Assembly (NCBI GenBank): GCA_013180625.2
Contig: SNVD02006955.1
Coordinates: 1,674,001 to 1,738,000, forward strand
DNA length: 64,000 nucleotides
Direction: 5' to 3'
Source: Boswellia sacra
Taxonomy: Eukaryota > Streptophyta > Magnoliopsida > Sapindales > Burseraceae
This document shows positions 24,263 to 34,463 of this stretch, one piece after another. The translations under genes and the position numbers were made by a program. Position 1 is the first letter of the stretch, and every line of letters starts with the position of its first letter. Under the pieces are notes generated by a model. The model ran no database searches, was not told the DNA's origin, and was given only the letters and a program-made list of their open reading frames with translations.

Positions 24263-25367
24263 TTAATGGAAAAGTTTATTAATTTGAAACTTACATTCGG
24301 TAGTTTTTGGGAAATCATCAAACAGGGAAGTCAAATTCTTCAACAGGGTCTGAATACCTCAAACGGAGAGAAACACATCATGGAGAAAACCACATCAGTA
24401 AATAAAAAGCGTTTTAGTTATTGTGAAATTGTGCAAATTGGATATGTTTACACTAGTAATTGACTTCGTACCAGCACTATGCCGCCTGGTTTGATTGGTG
24501 ACTCGATAATAACCTGAGCTTTCCTGCATGGTTAAGTTATGATTAGCAGTACATTCTTGTTTTCCAAATGAAATCGGCGGTATTTAATTTTGTGTGACAT
24601 TACTTTATTACTAGTCTTTCTCCTTCTATTGAAAATTCATAGAAGCTGCATCCATTGGTTAAAGGAATTTGCGTTTCTTTCCATTCTGCCATAAGAGGTA
24701 ATGATCTTCGAAATTGTAATATGTTTATAAAAGAATTCGAAAATGTGATACAAGTAGATGTGACAATAGCAGATGATAGATAATACCTAAGTGCCACTTT
24801 GCCCCAGCTATGAACTCATCCCCTTCACAAACGTGTTCGACATTGAACTTCACATTCTGACCCATGCTTGCTGTAAGTTGTTCAAAGAATTGCATAACTT
24901 CCTGTAATGTCTCATGTTGAGGTTCTTTTAGAGCAAATGAATAAGTAATACATGTTGGTTAACATTTGTAAATGAAAAAAAAAAAAAAAAAAAAACAGAA
25001 GAACGTAGGGTACCTTTTTACCCTTAAATGGATTTATGAATTAACAATCCTGAAAGCAACAATCATCAGAAATGAAAGCGTCTAGTTGCTCCAAATTCTT
25101 CTCGTTGATGCGTGCATAGAACTCCCTAATCAATTCAGATGCAGAAAATGGATTCAGTTCAAAATCGGTTATGTTTGTCGATGACACAATGATGGAGGGT
25201 TTGCTCTTTGTTGGCCTTCTTAGGCTGATTGCATGTTGCTTTATATTCATTTTTGGCTGCTTGATGAGTTTACATGATCCTTTAGAGGGAAAGAAGTTGA
25301 GGTTCATTGATCTGAAGCAAATGCTTTGCTGTGGGGCTTGCCCTGTGAACTTGCTAGCATTGGCCAT
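24263..25367 (-). pseudogene. NTF2-like / SnoaL-like domain gene with one in-frame stop in exon 1
   Basis: Five exons can be placed: 25367-25014, 24901-24787, 24685-24604, 24523-24472 and 24349-24263. All have GT-AG junctions and compatible phases, ending in a natural TAA. The product would be a plastid-targeted NTF2-like fold protein: a Ser/Lys-rich leader of about 70 residues, helix SASELIREFYARINEKN, then EVMQFFEQLTASMGQNVKF, EHVCEGDEFIAGAKWHLEW, GCSFYEF, SPIKPGGIVL and LTSLFDDFP. The frame is interrupted by TAA at 25043-25041, between DDCCFQDC and FINPFKGKK, where a coding residue is expected. A single base change would produce this. Everything downstream is undamaged, so this is either a very young pseudogene, a segregating null allele or a base-calling error. 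Function of the family is poorly known. Confidence 0.8.
24975..24995. repeat. Poly(A) tract in intron 1 of the NTF2-like gene
   Basis: A run of about 21 A on the plus strand, read as poly(T) in the gene's sense, sits within the intron between exons 1 and 2. Confidence 0.9.
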
Positions 25368-27758
25368 TGCCTTCTCGTAGTGATGAGATGGGCAAGTTGA
25401 TTTCGGTATTGGAGTTACAATTAATAAGGGATTACTCCTACCATTTATTACAAAAATAAAGCAAAGAATAAAGTTAACAGTTCGTGTGCCTTGAAATATT
25501 AGAAGAGGAATCATCACTTATGGTTGTATACGCTTTATTTATTTTGCTTGCTTCACAATGTTTTGTGCCTTGGCATGAAACCAAAGAATCTCGACCCTTT
25601 TCTTTGGTTCCTGACCCGTACAGCCAATTTGCAGGCAAACCTTTATGAAATTGCACTGTAAATGTTAAAGAAAATGTCCTATTTATTATCATCTCTTCTT
25701 AATTTTGAGGGCAACAGAGAATATACTTGACGCAAAATCAAGACGTCAACCTTCATAAAAACATGAAAAGCAGATAAAGCTATATCTCTAGAAAGCTTAA
25801 CATAGTTTGATTTATATACCTGTAATGCTATACTTATAATTTATATACAACTCAAATGTTACAACTTAACGTGGAAGTTTACGTGACAAAATCTTATAAA
25901 AGATATGACTTCCCTCATACTTTTTTGTTTTTTTCCTTCTCCAGTAAATTTTTGCCAGGTAGATTGCGATATTACGTTGTAAAGTTTGAGTTGTATATAT
26001 GTTGTAAGTGTATATATATATATATATCTAGCTTATATTCTCAGTTAAGTGAATTCGTATATCCTACAAGTGGTGAGATAGCGGCTCATATTCATCTTTT
26101 CCAATTGCCTCATCCACAATGAGGGGCTCTTAACAGGACACCGGCTTACATAGGAAGGACGCTCAAGTACTTATAAGTTGAATTAACGCTAACATTACCT
26201 AACAACAAAAATTCAATTACATCATTATATTTTGATTTAATTTTAATCCATTAATATATTGTGATTCTATGAACTAAACTGCTTCGTTAGCACTAAAAAT
26301 GGGGACTAGATTTCTATAACAACTAGTAATAAGCATTGTGTCGGGTATGGAGGTTGAGGGACAAGCCAGCAAATATTATTTAGCTTATTGCTTTACAATA
26401 TTGATATAGGCTATAGCCTTAGAGTTGAAGGCTAGAGGTTGAGGTATTAAGAATCAAGAGGAACTGACCGATTCAATATACAATCGCAGTATTAATATGT
26501 GCATAATTGGTTTTTTTAGCCGTTTGGTCAAGAGCCGCAGTCAGCTTTCTCCCATTTGGGTATTCTTATATTGATATTATTGTGTCTCCTGCAGAGAGAT
26601 AAAAATAAGAAGAGAATAGCTGGCAGAGAGATTTTGAGCGGCAAAGACCTTTTTAAAGGTCTATCTTCTAGGGATGGCTACCCATGCATGCACTCGTTGA
26701 CAAAATTAAGATTTTCAAATGGCAGCTTCAAGGCCTATACGGATTAAAGAATCTTGGACATAAACTATTATCCACATTAATGCTGCAGCACATGAAAGAC
26801 AGAGAGAGAGACGGGGGCAGCGATGCCTGACCCATTTATTACTTCTAATGCTGGAAATTTTAATCTGAGATATTTGGAGAGTTAAAGGGGAATGGAAACT
26901 CTTATGCACTTGGAAGCCCCATATAGCTGCACTGGTAAAGTTTTGATCACTGTCACATAACTGGAGTTTCGAAATAGACGCAAGAAAAAGAGTCGAACTT
27001 TGATCGATTGCAGTTGTAAATTTGTACTAAGAAGATTTGAGTTTAGTTCATCCTTGTATAAGTGTTACAAACGCGATTAAAAAAAAGTGTAATTACAATT
27101 AATATGTGTCATTGTGGTCGTCATCTGTTTCCTCTATCTCTGCATGGAAAACAAGCTACTTGACCATGTGATTCAGCGGCAGAGAGCAATAAAATAGAGC
27201 AGATACAACAGGGTGGCTTGTCCTGTAGTTAGCAATACAGGAATTCGACATTTCCAACGAGTTTTCCCTGAAAACATGGAAAATTATATATATATATATT
27301 AAAATGAGCTATGTGCCCTGTAGCTGTAACCCGCCCATATTGCATTTGAACTTAAAAGTCTATCCGTCAGGAACATATCTTACCTTTAATGATCTCTTCC
27401 TTTCGCCGTAGTCCTCGCTCACTCTATCCACTAAAAAAAAAAAAAAAAAAAAAAAATTCTATAAACCATGTTGATGAGATCCAGAGTAGAGCTCTTAGAC
27501 ACTTTTCTAACCCGCACGTGTTCATGATCAGACTAGTATTGAATAATGAATTATACATATATAGTTTCAATCAGTCACCAAATCGACCTACAAGTTCAAT
27601 TTGTCTCAAGTTGCGCTGAAAGGAATCTTGTACAGCCAGACAAATTCGCTGGCATGCTTCCCAACTGCTTTCCATCTTAGAAGCCTGTTTTGAGCTTTCA
27701 CCATTCCGCCAGTTCAATCAGCCAAGCCCCTGGCATTGCAATACTATGTCCTCATTGC
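25368..27758. other. Intergenic spacer
   Basis: Contains the upstream region of the NTF2-like gene and the upstream region of the small basic protein. There are several open frames under 90 codons with no recognisable motif. Also present are an (AT)n tract near 26010-26028 and a poly(A) run at 27433-27456. I see no further gene. Confidence 0.5.
27535..27660. repeat. Upstream segment duplicated at about 29215-29320
   Basis: The stretch with AATTTGTCT...CTGAAAGGAATC...GCTGGCATGC occurs again about 1.65 kb downstream with moderate divergence. This copy lies 200-320 bp upstream of the small basic protein's start codon; the other has no recognisable gene after it. Confidence 0.65.
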
Positions 27759-27765
27759 TATATAA
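27759..27765 (+). promoter_or_regulatory. Putative TATA box of the 64-aa protein gene
   Basis: TATATAA in the context GCTATATAAGCTC lies about 95 bp before the start codon, a normal spacing for a plant core promoter with a leader of some 65 bp. Confidence 0.5.
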
Positions 27766-27857
27766 GCTCTCAACAAAAGCAACTTTGTCACATATCCACT
27801 AGATTGTTAAAGCAGAAATCTCTCGGAGGAAAAGGGTGATATATTTTGGTCAACATC

Positions 27858-28052
27858 ATGAACAGCAAAGTTAGAGATATTCAAGCTGGTGCAATCAGCA
27901 AAAGTTTCAGGAGCAGGCGGCCTCTTCCCAAGAGAGGGCAGATAAAGTCAAGGATAGCAGCAAATGCTTTCAGATCTATTGTTTCTGTGCTATCTAAAGC
28001 CTCTTCAAAGCCTCAACATCGTGGCAGTAGAGCCTATATCAGAGAATATTAG
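27858..28052 (+). CDS. Small basic protein of unknown function, 64 aa
   Basis: I cannot assign a family. The single-exon frame begins at ATG 27858, preceded by a TATA box at suitable distance. The protein is strongly basic, with a central block RRPLPKRGQIKSRIAANAF followed by an amphipathic or hydrophobic stretch RSIVSVLSKASS and a basic tail ending RAYIREY. I have the impression of similar short plant proteins containing PKRGQIKxRI, but cannot verify it. The frame carries a non-random motif and a plausible promoter, which is why I list it despite its length. Basic character suggests nucleic-acid or membrane-surface contact, purely as inference. Confidence 0.5.
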   Translation: MNSKVRDIQAGAISKSFRSRRPLPKRGQIKSRIAANAFRSIVSVLSKASSKPQHRGSRAYIREY

Positions 28053-29717
28053 AAAATGTTTTATATATATTAAAACTATGCATATGTATATTGTATGGCA
28101 GGTGTCTTTTTGATCAATGTATTCAGTCATTTTCCTCTATTTCTTCTTCTTCTTCTTCTTGTTCTTCATCGTTACCTCTCTCATTCCCTTTGCTTCTAAC
28201 CCTTTAATTGTGATAGCATTTAGTTGCCAAAAGCTATAATTATACTACAAACTTTATAATGCACAACCAGGATTGAACAAATTTCGGGATGAACAGATGG
28301 TTAATACAACAGAAGCTCATCTATTGTATATACTTTGATAGCAGGCCAGATCGCTTTTCTCTTATCAGTCAATCACAAAAATAAATAAATAAATATATAG
28401 AGATTGCAAAATCGAAGCACAAAATTAGATGAATCTCGATGCCCGCAATTTCCGTATTAAGTTGAGGAATTTGAACAAGGGCATTGCTGGGTTTGGCTTA
28501 AATGTATTCAAGTTTAAGCAAAGTGCCTCTGTTTAATCGATCTCTATTTGTAATTCAAGACGAACTTCTATGAATGTTTTCAAGTGTTAAGCAAATGGCC
28601 TATAAATGAATAATGGATAATGAAATTAAACGATGTGAAACACTATAGCAATAATAGTAATAAAATTACAGATGTTTTGTCTGATTTCCTTTGGATTTCA
28701 TTCATAAGTTATTGTTTCTGCAGAGAGCTAAATTTGCATAAAAATTATTAGAGACACTGCCTCATCTTTTCGGCTGTAAGCACCGGAGATCAGATGGAAG
28801 TAAATTGGACATGTAAAATATAAACTCGTCCGGGGAAAAATAATATTTTTCATATGAAATTCATGAGTGCTAAATAAGTCCATTCAGAAAATAACCAGCC
28901 AGCCTCCATTTGAGGGGGTGCTATGCTGCTAGGTTATTATTGATTATTTCAATTTTTTGTTTTCAATATTAATATACATTTTTTGTCATAAACCCATGTC
29001 ATGTATCTGAGCGTAGCTTATTCAACTCTTAACAGATGGGAGAAATGAAAACTTCTAACTAAAAGATTATTTGAAATAAACTTCAGAGTCCACTTTCTAC
29101 AACATGAATCCAAATAGCGTTGAAAAATCGAGATCTCCATAATCTCCTCACCCACACGAGCTCACAATCAGAATCAGATAGCCACACAACCACTGCATTT
29201 TTTTAAAATAAGAATCACTAATTAGTCAACTGCCAAATCACCTAATCGGTTTAATTTGTCTTTGTTAGTCTGAAAGGAATCCTTTACAGACACAAAATGA
29301 GCTGGCATGCCACCCGTCTCTCAACTGATCTCACAAGACTGTCAAATATTTCTCTCTTCCAGTTTCACACAACGATTCACCAAAGAAAAAGAAAAATGCT
29401 TCTTATAATTCTGAGCATTTTTTACTTAGACCTACCCCATTATGTTCTTCGAGATTTAAGCCTCAAGGGAATTTAGAATTCAGATTTATAAACCCAGACC
29501 ACATCATTCTCATTTGGAATATATTTGTGGCAAATGCAACAACAATATGATTAATAGTCATTAGCCCCAACATAATTAGAAAAAATAGTAATAATTAAAA
29601 GCCCTGCAACAGATACAATGGTTTTCTATGTTCTAATTGCCACAATAATATAAATTAATAATATAAGATGACTTCCCATGCTTCATAGTTCACAGATCAT
29701 TCAGATTTCAGAAGGCA
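28053..29717. other. Intergenic spacer
   Basis: Includes a TTC-rich microsatellite around 28141-28165 and the second copy of the duplicated segment at 29215-29320. The right end should hold the 3' untranslated region of the PPR gene. No gene is seen. Confidence 0.5.
29215..29320. repeat. Second copy of the segment at 27535-27660
   Basis: Shares the AATTTGTCT, CTGAAAGGAATC and GCTGGCATGC blocks in the same order and spacing with the upstream region of the small basic protein. No comparable open frame follows. Confidence 0.65.
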
Positions 29718-32129
29718 CTATTCTTCCAATTTTTGCAATGCGAGCATATGCAAATGTAGCCTCATTAGCTCCTTGTATATTTCTTTACTTTGAGAATGTA
29801 AGGTATCATCAGCAAAGAAGTGATAGGTGAATCTTCCAACTTGAATCCAACTAGAACCAGGTTCCTTGCGGAGCAATTTATCTTTCATTTCTTTTCTCAA
29901 TTTTCCGACCGCATTCCACATCCCAGCAGAAGCATAGAGATTTGACAGAAGAACATAAGCAGATTCATTATCAGGCTGAAGCTCAAGAAGTTTATTTGCC
30001 GCAACTATTCCCAGATCAACATTTCCACCTATATTGCAGGCTGAAAGAAGAATTTGCCATATCAGAGCATCAGGTGGAATAGGCATTTGATCTATGATCT
30101 TCTTAGCATCTTCTAGTAGTCCTACACGGCCAAGTAAATCAACCATGCAGGCATAATGTTCTAATTGTGGATTCACCCCATGAAGGTCAAACATAGAGTC
30201 TAAGTAACCATGTGCCTCTTTCACTAACCCAGCATGGCAGCATGAAGTAAGAACCGCAAGATATGTTATCTCATCAGGTTTTACCCCAAATTCGAACATC
30301 TTGTTGAAAAGGTTAGATACTTCATGACAATAACCATGGTGAGCATATCCCATCATCATGGCATTCCAAGCAGCCAAATTGTCCATGGTTATATTTCTGA
30401 AAGCTATCTCTGCATCTTCTATGCTACCACACTTACAATACATGTCAATAACAGCAGTTTCAACAAAACTATCCTCAACAAATCTAGATTTCAGTGCCAG
30501 GGAGTGAATTGCTCTTCCATGTTCCAGATCTGTCATAGTACCACATGCTTTAAGGAGAATACTGAACGTTGACCTATCCACTTGAGGGTTTGATCCCCAT
30601 ATGGTTTGGTAGAATTCCAGAGCATCGGTATGACCACCATCAGATACTAAAGCAGCAACCACAGCGTTAACATGCACCACATTTTTCTTATCAATCTCAG
30701 AAAACAATCTTTTCAATTCATTGACCCCATTGCACTTCCCATATGTTGTTATCAAGCCAGAAGCTATGGAATCATCGAACAAGAATCCTGATTTAACCAT
30801 ATATGAATGAATTTTCATTGCCTGCTTTAGGGATTTTGAATTAGACACCACATCAAGAATGCTAGGTAGAGTATAATTATTAGGTTGTAACGAATAATAA
30901 CGCATATGATAGAACATCTCAAGAGCCTCATTAACAAGTCCATTTTCAGAATACCCAGCGATCAGGAAATTCCAAGAAACAGAATCCCTGGAAGTCATAA
31001 CATCAAAAACACGCCTGGCATCATTAATTTGCCCACACTTTGCGTACATTGATATCAGTGCATTTACAACTGAAACCACCTCCAAAAACCCCATCTTGCA
31101 ACAAAATGCCTGAATTTGTTTCCCAGGTCTCAACATCCTCTCATTTGTTACAGCAGAGAGCACATTGATCATTGTATACTCATTTATTTCAAAATCAATA
31201 AAGCGCAGAATTTTAAACAATTCTAAGGCTTCCACAAAATCAAAAGCAGCTCCAATCCTTTCAGTCCAAGAAACAACATCTGGGTTGGGAATTTCAGCAA
31301 ACAGCTTAACGGCATTTAATTTTTTTCCAAACCTAACATACATATTCATAAGCGCATTATTCAAATGATTATCACCTTCACCTAGAAAACCCACTTTAAA
31401 ACTAAAACCGTGAATCTGCTCCCCTTCTCTTACATTAGACGATGCACCAATCACACTGGTCAAGCTAAACGCATTCAACTCTAAACCTAAACTTCTCATC
31501 TCCATGAAAACCTCTTTACTCTTCTCAAACTCTCCATTCCACACATACCCACAAACCATAGCACTATAAACCACATTATCAACACCCAAACATTCCTCAA
31601 AACTCTTCTCCGCCGACACAACATCTCCACTTTTTGCATAATTCTCAATCAACCCGCTCACCAAAAAGGCCCCAGAATTAAACCCTAATTTCAAACAAAC
31701 TCCATGAACAATCTCATTCTCCTCCAAATTCTCACAAGCCTTAACCAAAGAACTCAAAGAGAAGGCGTCAGGCCTCAAACCCTGATGCCTCAGCAGATCA
31801 AAAAGCTTTAAGACGGGACCGGGTCGGCGAAAACGGGCCAACCCAGAAATGAGAGCATTGTATGTGACGATATCAGGGCTCTGGGTGTCGAAAAGGAACG
31901 AAAAAGCGCGGTGAAAATCACCGAGTTTGGTGAAGTGAGAGATGAGAATGGCGGATAAAAAGGGGTCAAGAGAGTGGCCTCTTTTGATGAAAAGAGAGTA
32001 GATTTGGTCGATGAGAAGTGGCGAGGAGACATAGAGGGAATATCTGAGGGCTTGTGAGAGATGATTTTGGTTGACTAAGGTTTTGACCGAGGGATTTCGA
32101 AGAGACAGGGCGTGGGCGAGTCTCTTCAT
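29718..32129 (-). CDS. Pentatricopeptide repeat protein, PLS class with E/E+ C-terminus, 803 aa
   Basis: RNA-binding protein of the plant organelle editing/processing machinery, expected in mitochondria or plastids. One uninterrupted frame of 803 codons without introns, as is usual for this family. Tandem PPR motifs fill most of the protein from about residue 40 to 680, recognisable by repeats such as VTYNALISGLARF, VSWNFLIAGYSENGL, NALISMYAKCGQINDARRVF, AVIDMYCKCGSIEDAEIAF and AWNAMMMGYAHHG, with alternating P, L and S types. The C-terminus (ESAYVLLSNLYASAGMW ... RKEPGSSWIQVG ... HSQSKEIYKELMRL) matches the E and E+ region, and no DYW deaminase domain follows. Such proteins normally recruit a DYW partner for C-to-U editing. 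RNA target is not predictable here. The ATG at 32129 starts a basic leader (MKRLAHALSLRNPSVKTL), consistent with organelle import. Confidence 0.95.
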   Translation of the reverse strand: MKRLAHALSLRNPSVKTLVNQNHLSQALRYSLYVSSPLLIDQIYSLFIKRGHSLDPFLSAILISHFTKLGDFHRAFSFLFDTQSPDIVTYNALISGLARFRRPGPVLKLFDLLRHQGLRPDAFSLSSLVKACENLEENEIVHGVCLKLGFNSGAFLVSGLIENYAKSGDVVSAEKSFEECLGVDNVVYSAMVCGYVWNGEFEKSKEVFMEMRSLGLELNAFSLTSVIGASSNVREGEQIHGFSFKVGFLGEGDNHLNNALMNMYVRFGKKLNAVKLFAEIPNPDVVSWTERIGAAFDFVEALELFKILRFIDFEINEYTMINVLSAVTNERMLRPGKQIQAFCCKMGFLEVVSVVNALISMYAKCGQINDARRVFDVMTSRDSVSWNFLIAGYSENGLVNEALEMFYHMRYYSLQPNNYTLPSILDVVSNSKSLKQAMKIHSYMVKSGFLFDDSIASGLITTYGKCNGVNELKRLFSEIDKKNVVHVNAVVAALVSDGGHTDALEFYQTIWGSNPQVDRSTFSILLKACGTMTDLEHGRAIHSLALKSRFVEDSFVETAVIDMYCKCGSIEDAEIAFRNITMDNLAAWNAMMMGYAHHGYCHEVSNLFNKMFEFGVKPDEITYLAVLTSCCHAGLVKEAHGYLDSMFDLHGVNPQLEHYACMVDLLGRVGLLEDAKKIIDQMPIPPDALIWQILLSACNIGGNVDLGIVAANKLLELQPDNESAYVLLSNLYASAGMWNAVGKLRKEMKDKLLRKEPGSSWIQVGRFTYHFFADDTLHSQSKEIYKELMRLHLHMLALQKLEE

Positions 32130-33265
32130 GCATGGCTGCTCTGGTTCGAAAGGTTCGGTTTTGGGGTTTTGGAGAGGTTTTATATATAGACGGCTGAAGC
32201 TCGTAGCGCGCGAAACAACGGTCTTGGATTTAAATAAAAAGATAACAATTAGAAAATTTACAAAAATACCCTTATTTTCGAGGTCTTTAGAAAATTCATA
32301 TATCTCCTACAAAATTCATATTTTATGATTCTGTCCAAAATCTAACAGTATCTAAATAATGTATCAGATAATTTCTTATGTCCTCTAGCAGTATCCAACA
32401 ATACTTAACTTGTGCATCTAATAGTGTTCAATAGTGTTCGACACTTGATAAATAGTATCTACTACTCTATTCGACAAGACTTGCAAAGGGTCATAACATA
32501 AAATTTTTTAAAAACATAATCATTTTTGTAATCCACACTTAAATTTGAGATATTTTTACAAATTTTTTAATATAATTCTAAGTCTTTTCAAATACGTCCT
32601 AATTTTCTAAAACATCTATCCTCAATTTTATAATTAATTGAAAAATAAAAAAACAATTATGTGATTTTCTAAAACTTAAATAAATATATCTTAATTTTAA
32701 AAAATTTAATAACCAACTGTTTATGTGTTACTTTAATTCTCGTTGCTGTAAACGGTATACTTTTCTGTTCAAGAAAAATATTAAAAATATTAAAATAACA
32801 AGTTCTAGGGACTGTTTTAAAAAGGAGTTAAACCTTTCTCTTTAATTTTAACCGAGTATATAAATAAATAAGGTACTTAATTATTGAGTTAGGTTGTTCA
32901 ACACTGTTAGATGGTTGTTAGGTGATGCTAAACAAGTGTCTAATGAAAACCTGAGATTGTTTAATTATTGATAGTACAAGATGTTAGATTTTTGAATTGT
33001 GGATCGAATGATATCGAACAATTATCCAACAAAATGTTGGGTAATTATTAGAGGGTTTAAAGTATTAATGTTAAGCCCACATCTATAAGCTTAATCTTTT
33101 CGAAAAGTGACAAACTTAATATGGTATTAGAGCCATATGACCCAAAGGTAGCAGGTTCGAATAGTTCGAATCCCCTCTGTGTTATTTAAAAATTAATTAA
33201 AAATTGTTATTGTTTGGTCCAAGCTTTTAGAAAAGTGACAAAGTTATTAGTTAAACAATATATAT
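32130..33265. other. Spacer between the PPR gene and the repeat region
   Basis: No gene. The region around 33075-33250 contains the words TGGTATTAGAGCC and GGTTCGAATAGTTCGAATCC and a partial self-duplication (TTTTCGAAAAGTGACAAACT / TTTTAGAAAAGTGACAAAGT). It looks like fragments of older LTR or tRNA-related elements. Confidence 0.5.
32179..32188 (-). promoter_or_regulatory. Putative TATA box of the PPR gene
   Basis: On the minus strand TATATATAAA lies about 50 bp ahead of the start codon, which would leave a very short leader. Motif and position only. Confidence 0.4.
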
Positions 33266-33745
33266 TTAACAGTTGAGTATTACCTCTATGTTTGAACATT
33301 TTAGATAAATTTATTTTTTTTAATTGTTCAGTATTTTTGAAAGTATGTTCTGAAAATGGGTTATTTTTACATTTTTCTTTCAGCTGCGACTACACTTGCT
33401 TGATTTTCGATAAGTGATTGCTTTATTAGATTTGCAATTACCAGAATCCGACATGCCACTTGCCTTGCCTCCTTTCATATTTTTTACTCTCTATATGTGT
33501 TCTTATTTTTTTCCTTTGTTAAAAGGAGGAAATTGGGTACAAACATTGTCGAATCTCACGAGTAAAGTCTTCAAAAACGTTTCACAATAAAACATAAAAA
33601 GAATTGAATACTATATGGGTAGACAAACGTTACATTGTTTCTATTATATGTGTTCACGTGTATTTGTAATATCGAATGTCTCTTTTATTGGAACATTACA
33701 TTTTCGAGTTGGATTGTTCGATATTGTAAAATAGTTCTGACAGAA
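33266..33745. repeat. Repeat unit A of a three-copy roughly 0.5-kb sequence (intact copy)
   Basis: Shared landmarks, in order, with units B and C: GTTGAGTA, CTTGCTTGATTTTCGATAAG, AAAACGTTTCACAA, TAAAACATAAAA, ACAAACGTTACAT, TTCACGTGTA and, with B, ATTACATTTTCGAGTTGG. No coding potential. Because this copy is uninterrupted it shows the empty state of the hAT insertion site found in unit B. Confidence 0.75.
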
Positions 33746-33820
33746 ATTCAATTATAGTTATAACAATGGTTGTTCGAGTTGGATTGTTAAAAATAACTAG
33801 TTGTTTGTTAATCAATGTGT

Positions 33821-34226
33821 ACAATAGTTGAGTATTATATCTTTGTTTGAAAACTTTACATTTTTTAAAAGATATATTTTTATATTTTTCTTTGGTTGCG
33901 AATACTTGCTTGATTTTCGATAAGTGATTGTTATTTATGCAACACCAATTCAATTGGATTGCAAATACTAATAGATCACCTCCCTTACCTCCATTAAAAT
34001 TTTGACTCTCTGTATTTTTTTTTTTTCACTTTATAATAAGGACGAAAAATTGAACAACTTAGTTCAATCATGAGCAAAGTCATGAAAAACGTTTCACAAA
34101 TAAAACATAAAAAATATTTACTACTATAGGTGGACCAACGTTACATCGTGTTTGTTATGTGTTTTCACGTGTACTTGTAATATCAAATGTCATTTTTATC
34201 CGAATATTACATTTTCGAGTTGGGTT
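33821..34226. repeat. Repeat unit B, left part (split by a hAT-type element)
   Basis: Aligns with unit A from GTTGAGTATTA to ATTTTCGAGTTGGGTT, where the hAT-type element has inserted. The unit resumes at 37285 with GTTGGGTTGTTCATTATTG, matching unit A's GTTGGATTGTTCGATATTG. Confidence 0.75.
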
Positions 34227-34463
34227 TAGAGCTGGGATTAATCCCCACGGGGATGGGTCCTCGCAACCCCCCAACCCCTTTGGGCCGGAGATGAAGAGTA
34301 ACAAACGGAGAACGGGAGGGGAATGGAGAGGAAAATTTTTCTCAAAATTAAATGGGGATGGGGATTGTGTTCCCCAACTCGACCCGGCCCTGCCCCCGAA
34401 TGTATTTGTGTGTGTGCGTGTACATATAGGATTGATAAAAGAAAAACACATCAACCTTATTTC

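Noticed and set aside
33140..33190. GGTATTAGAGCC and GGTTCGAATC words resembling a primer-binding site or tRNA B box
   Set aside because: No cloverleaf can be drawn, no LTR precedes it and no A box is evident. Probably a fragment of an old element.
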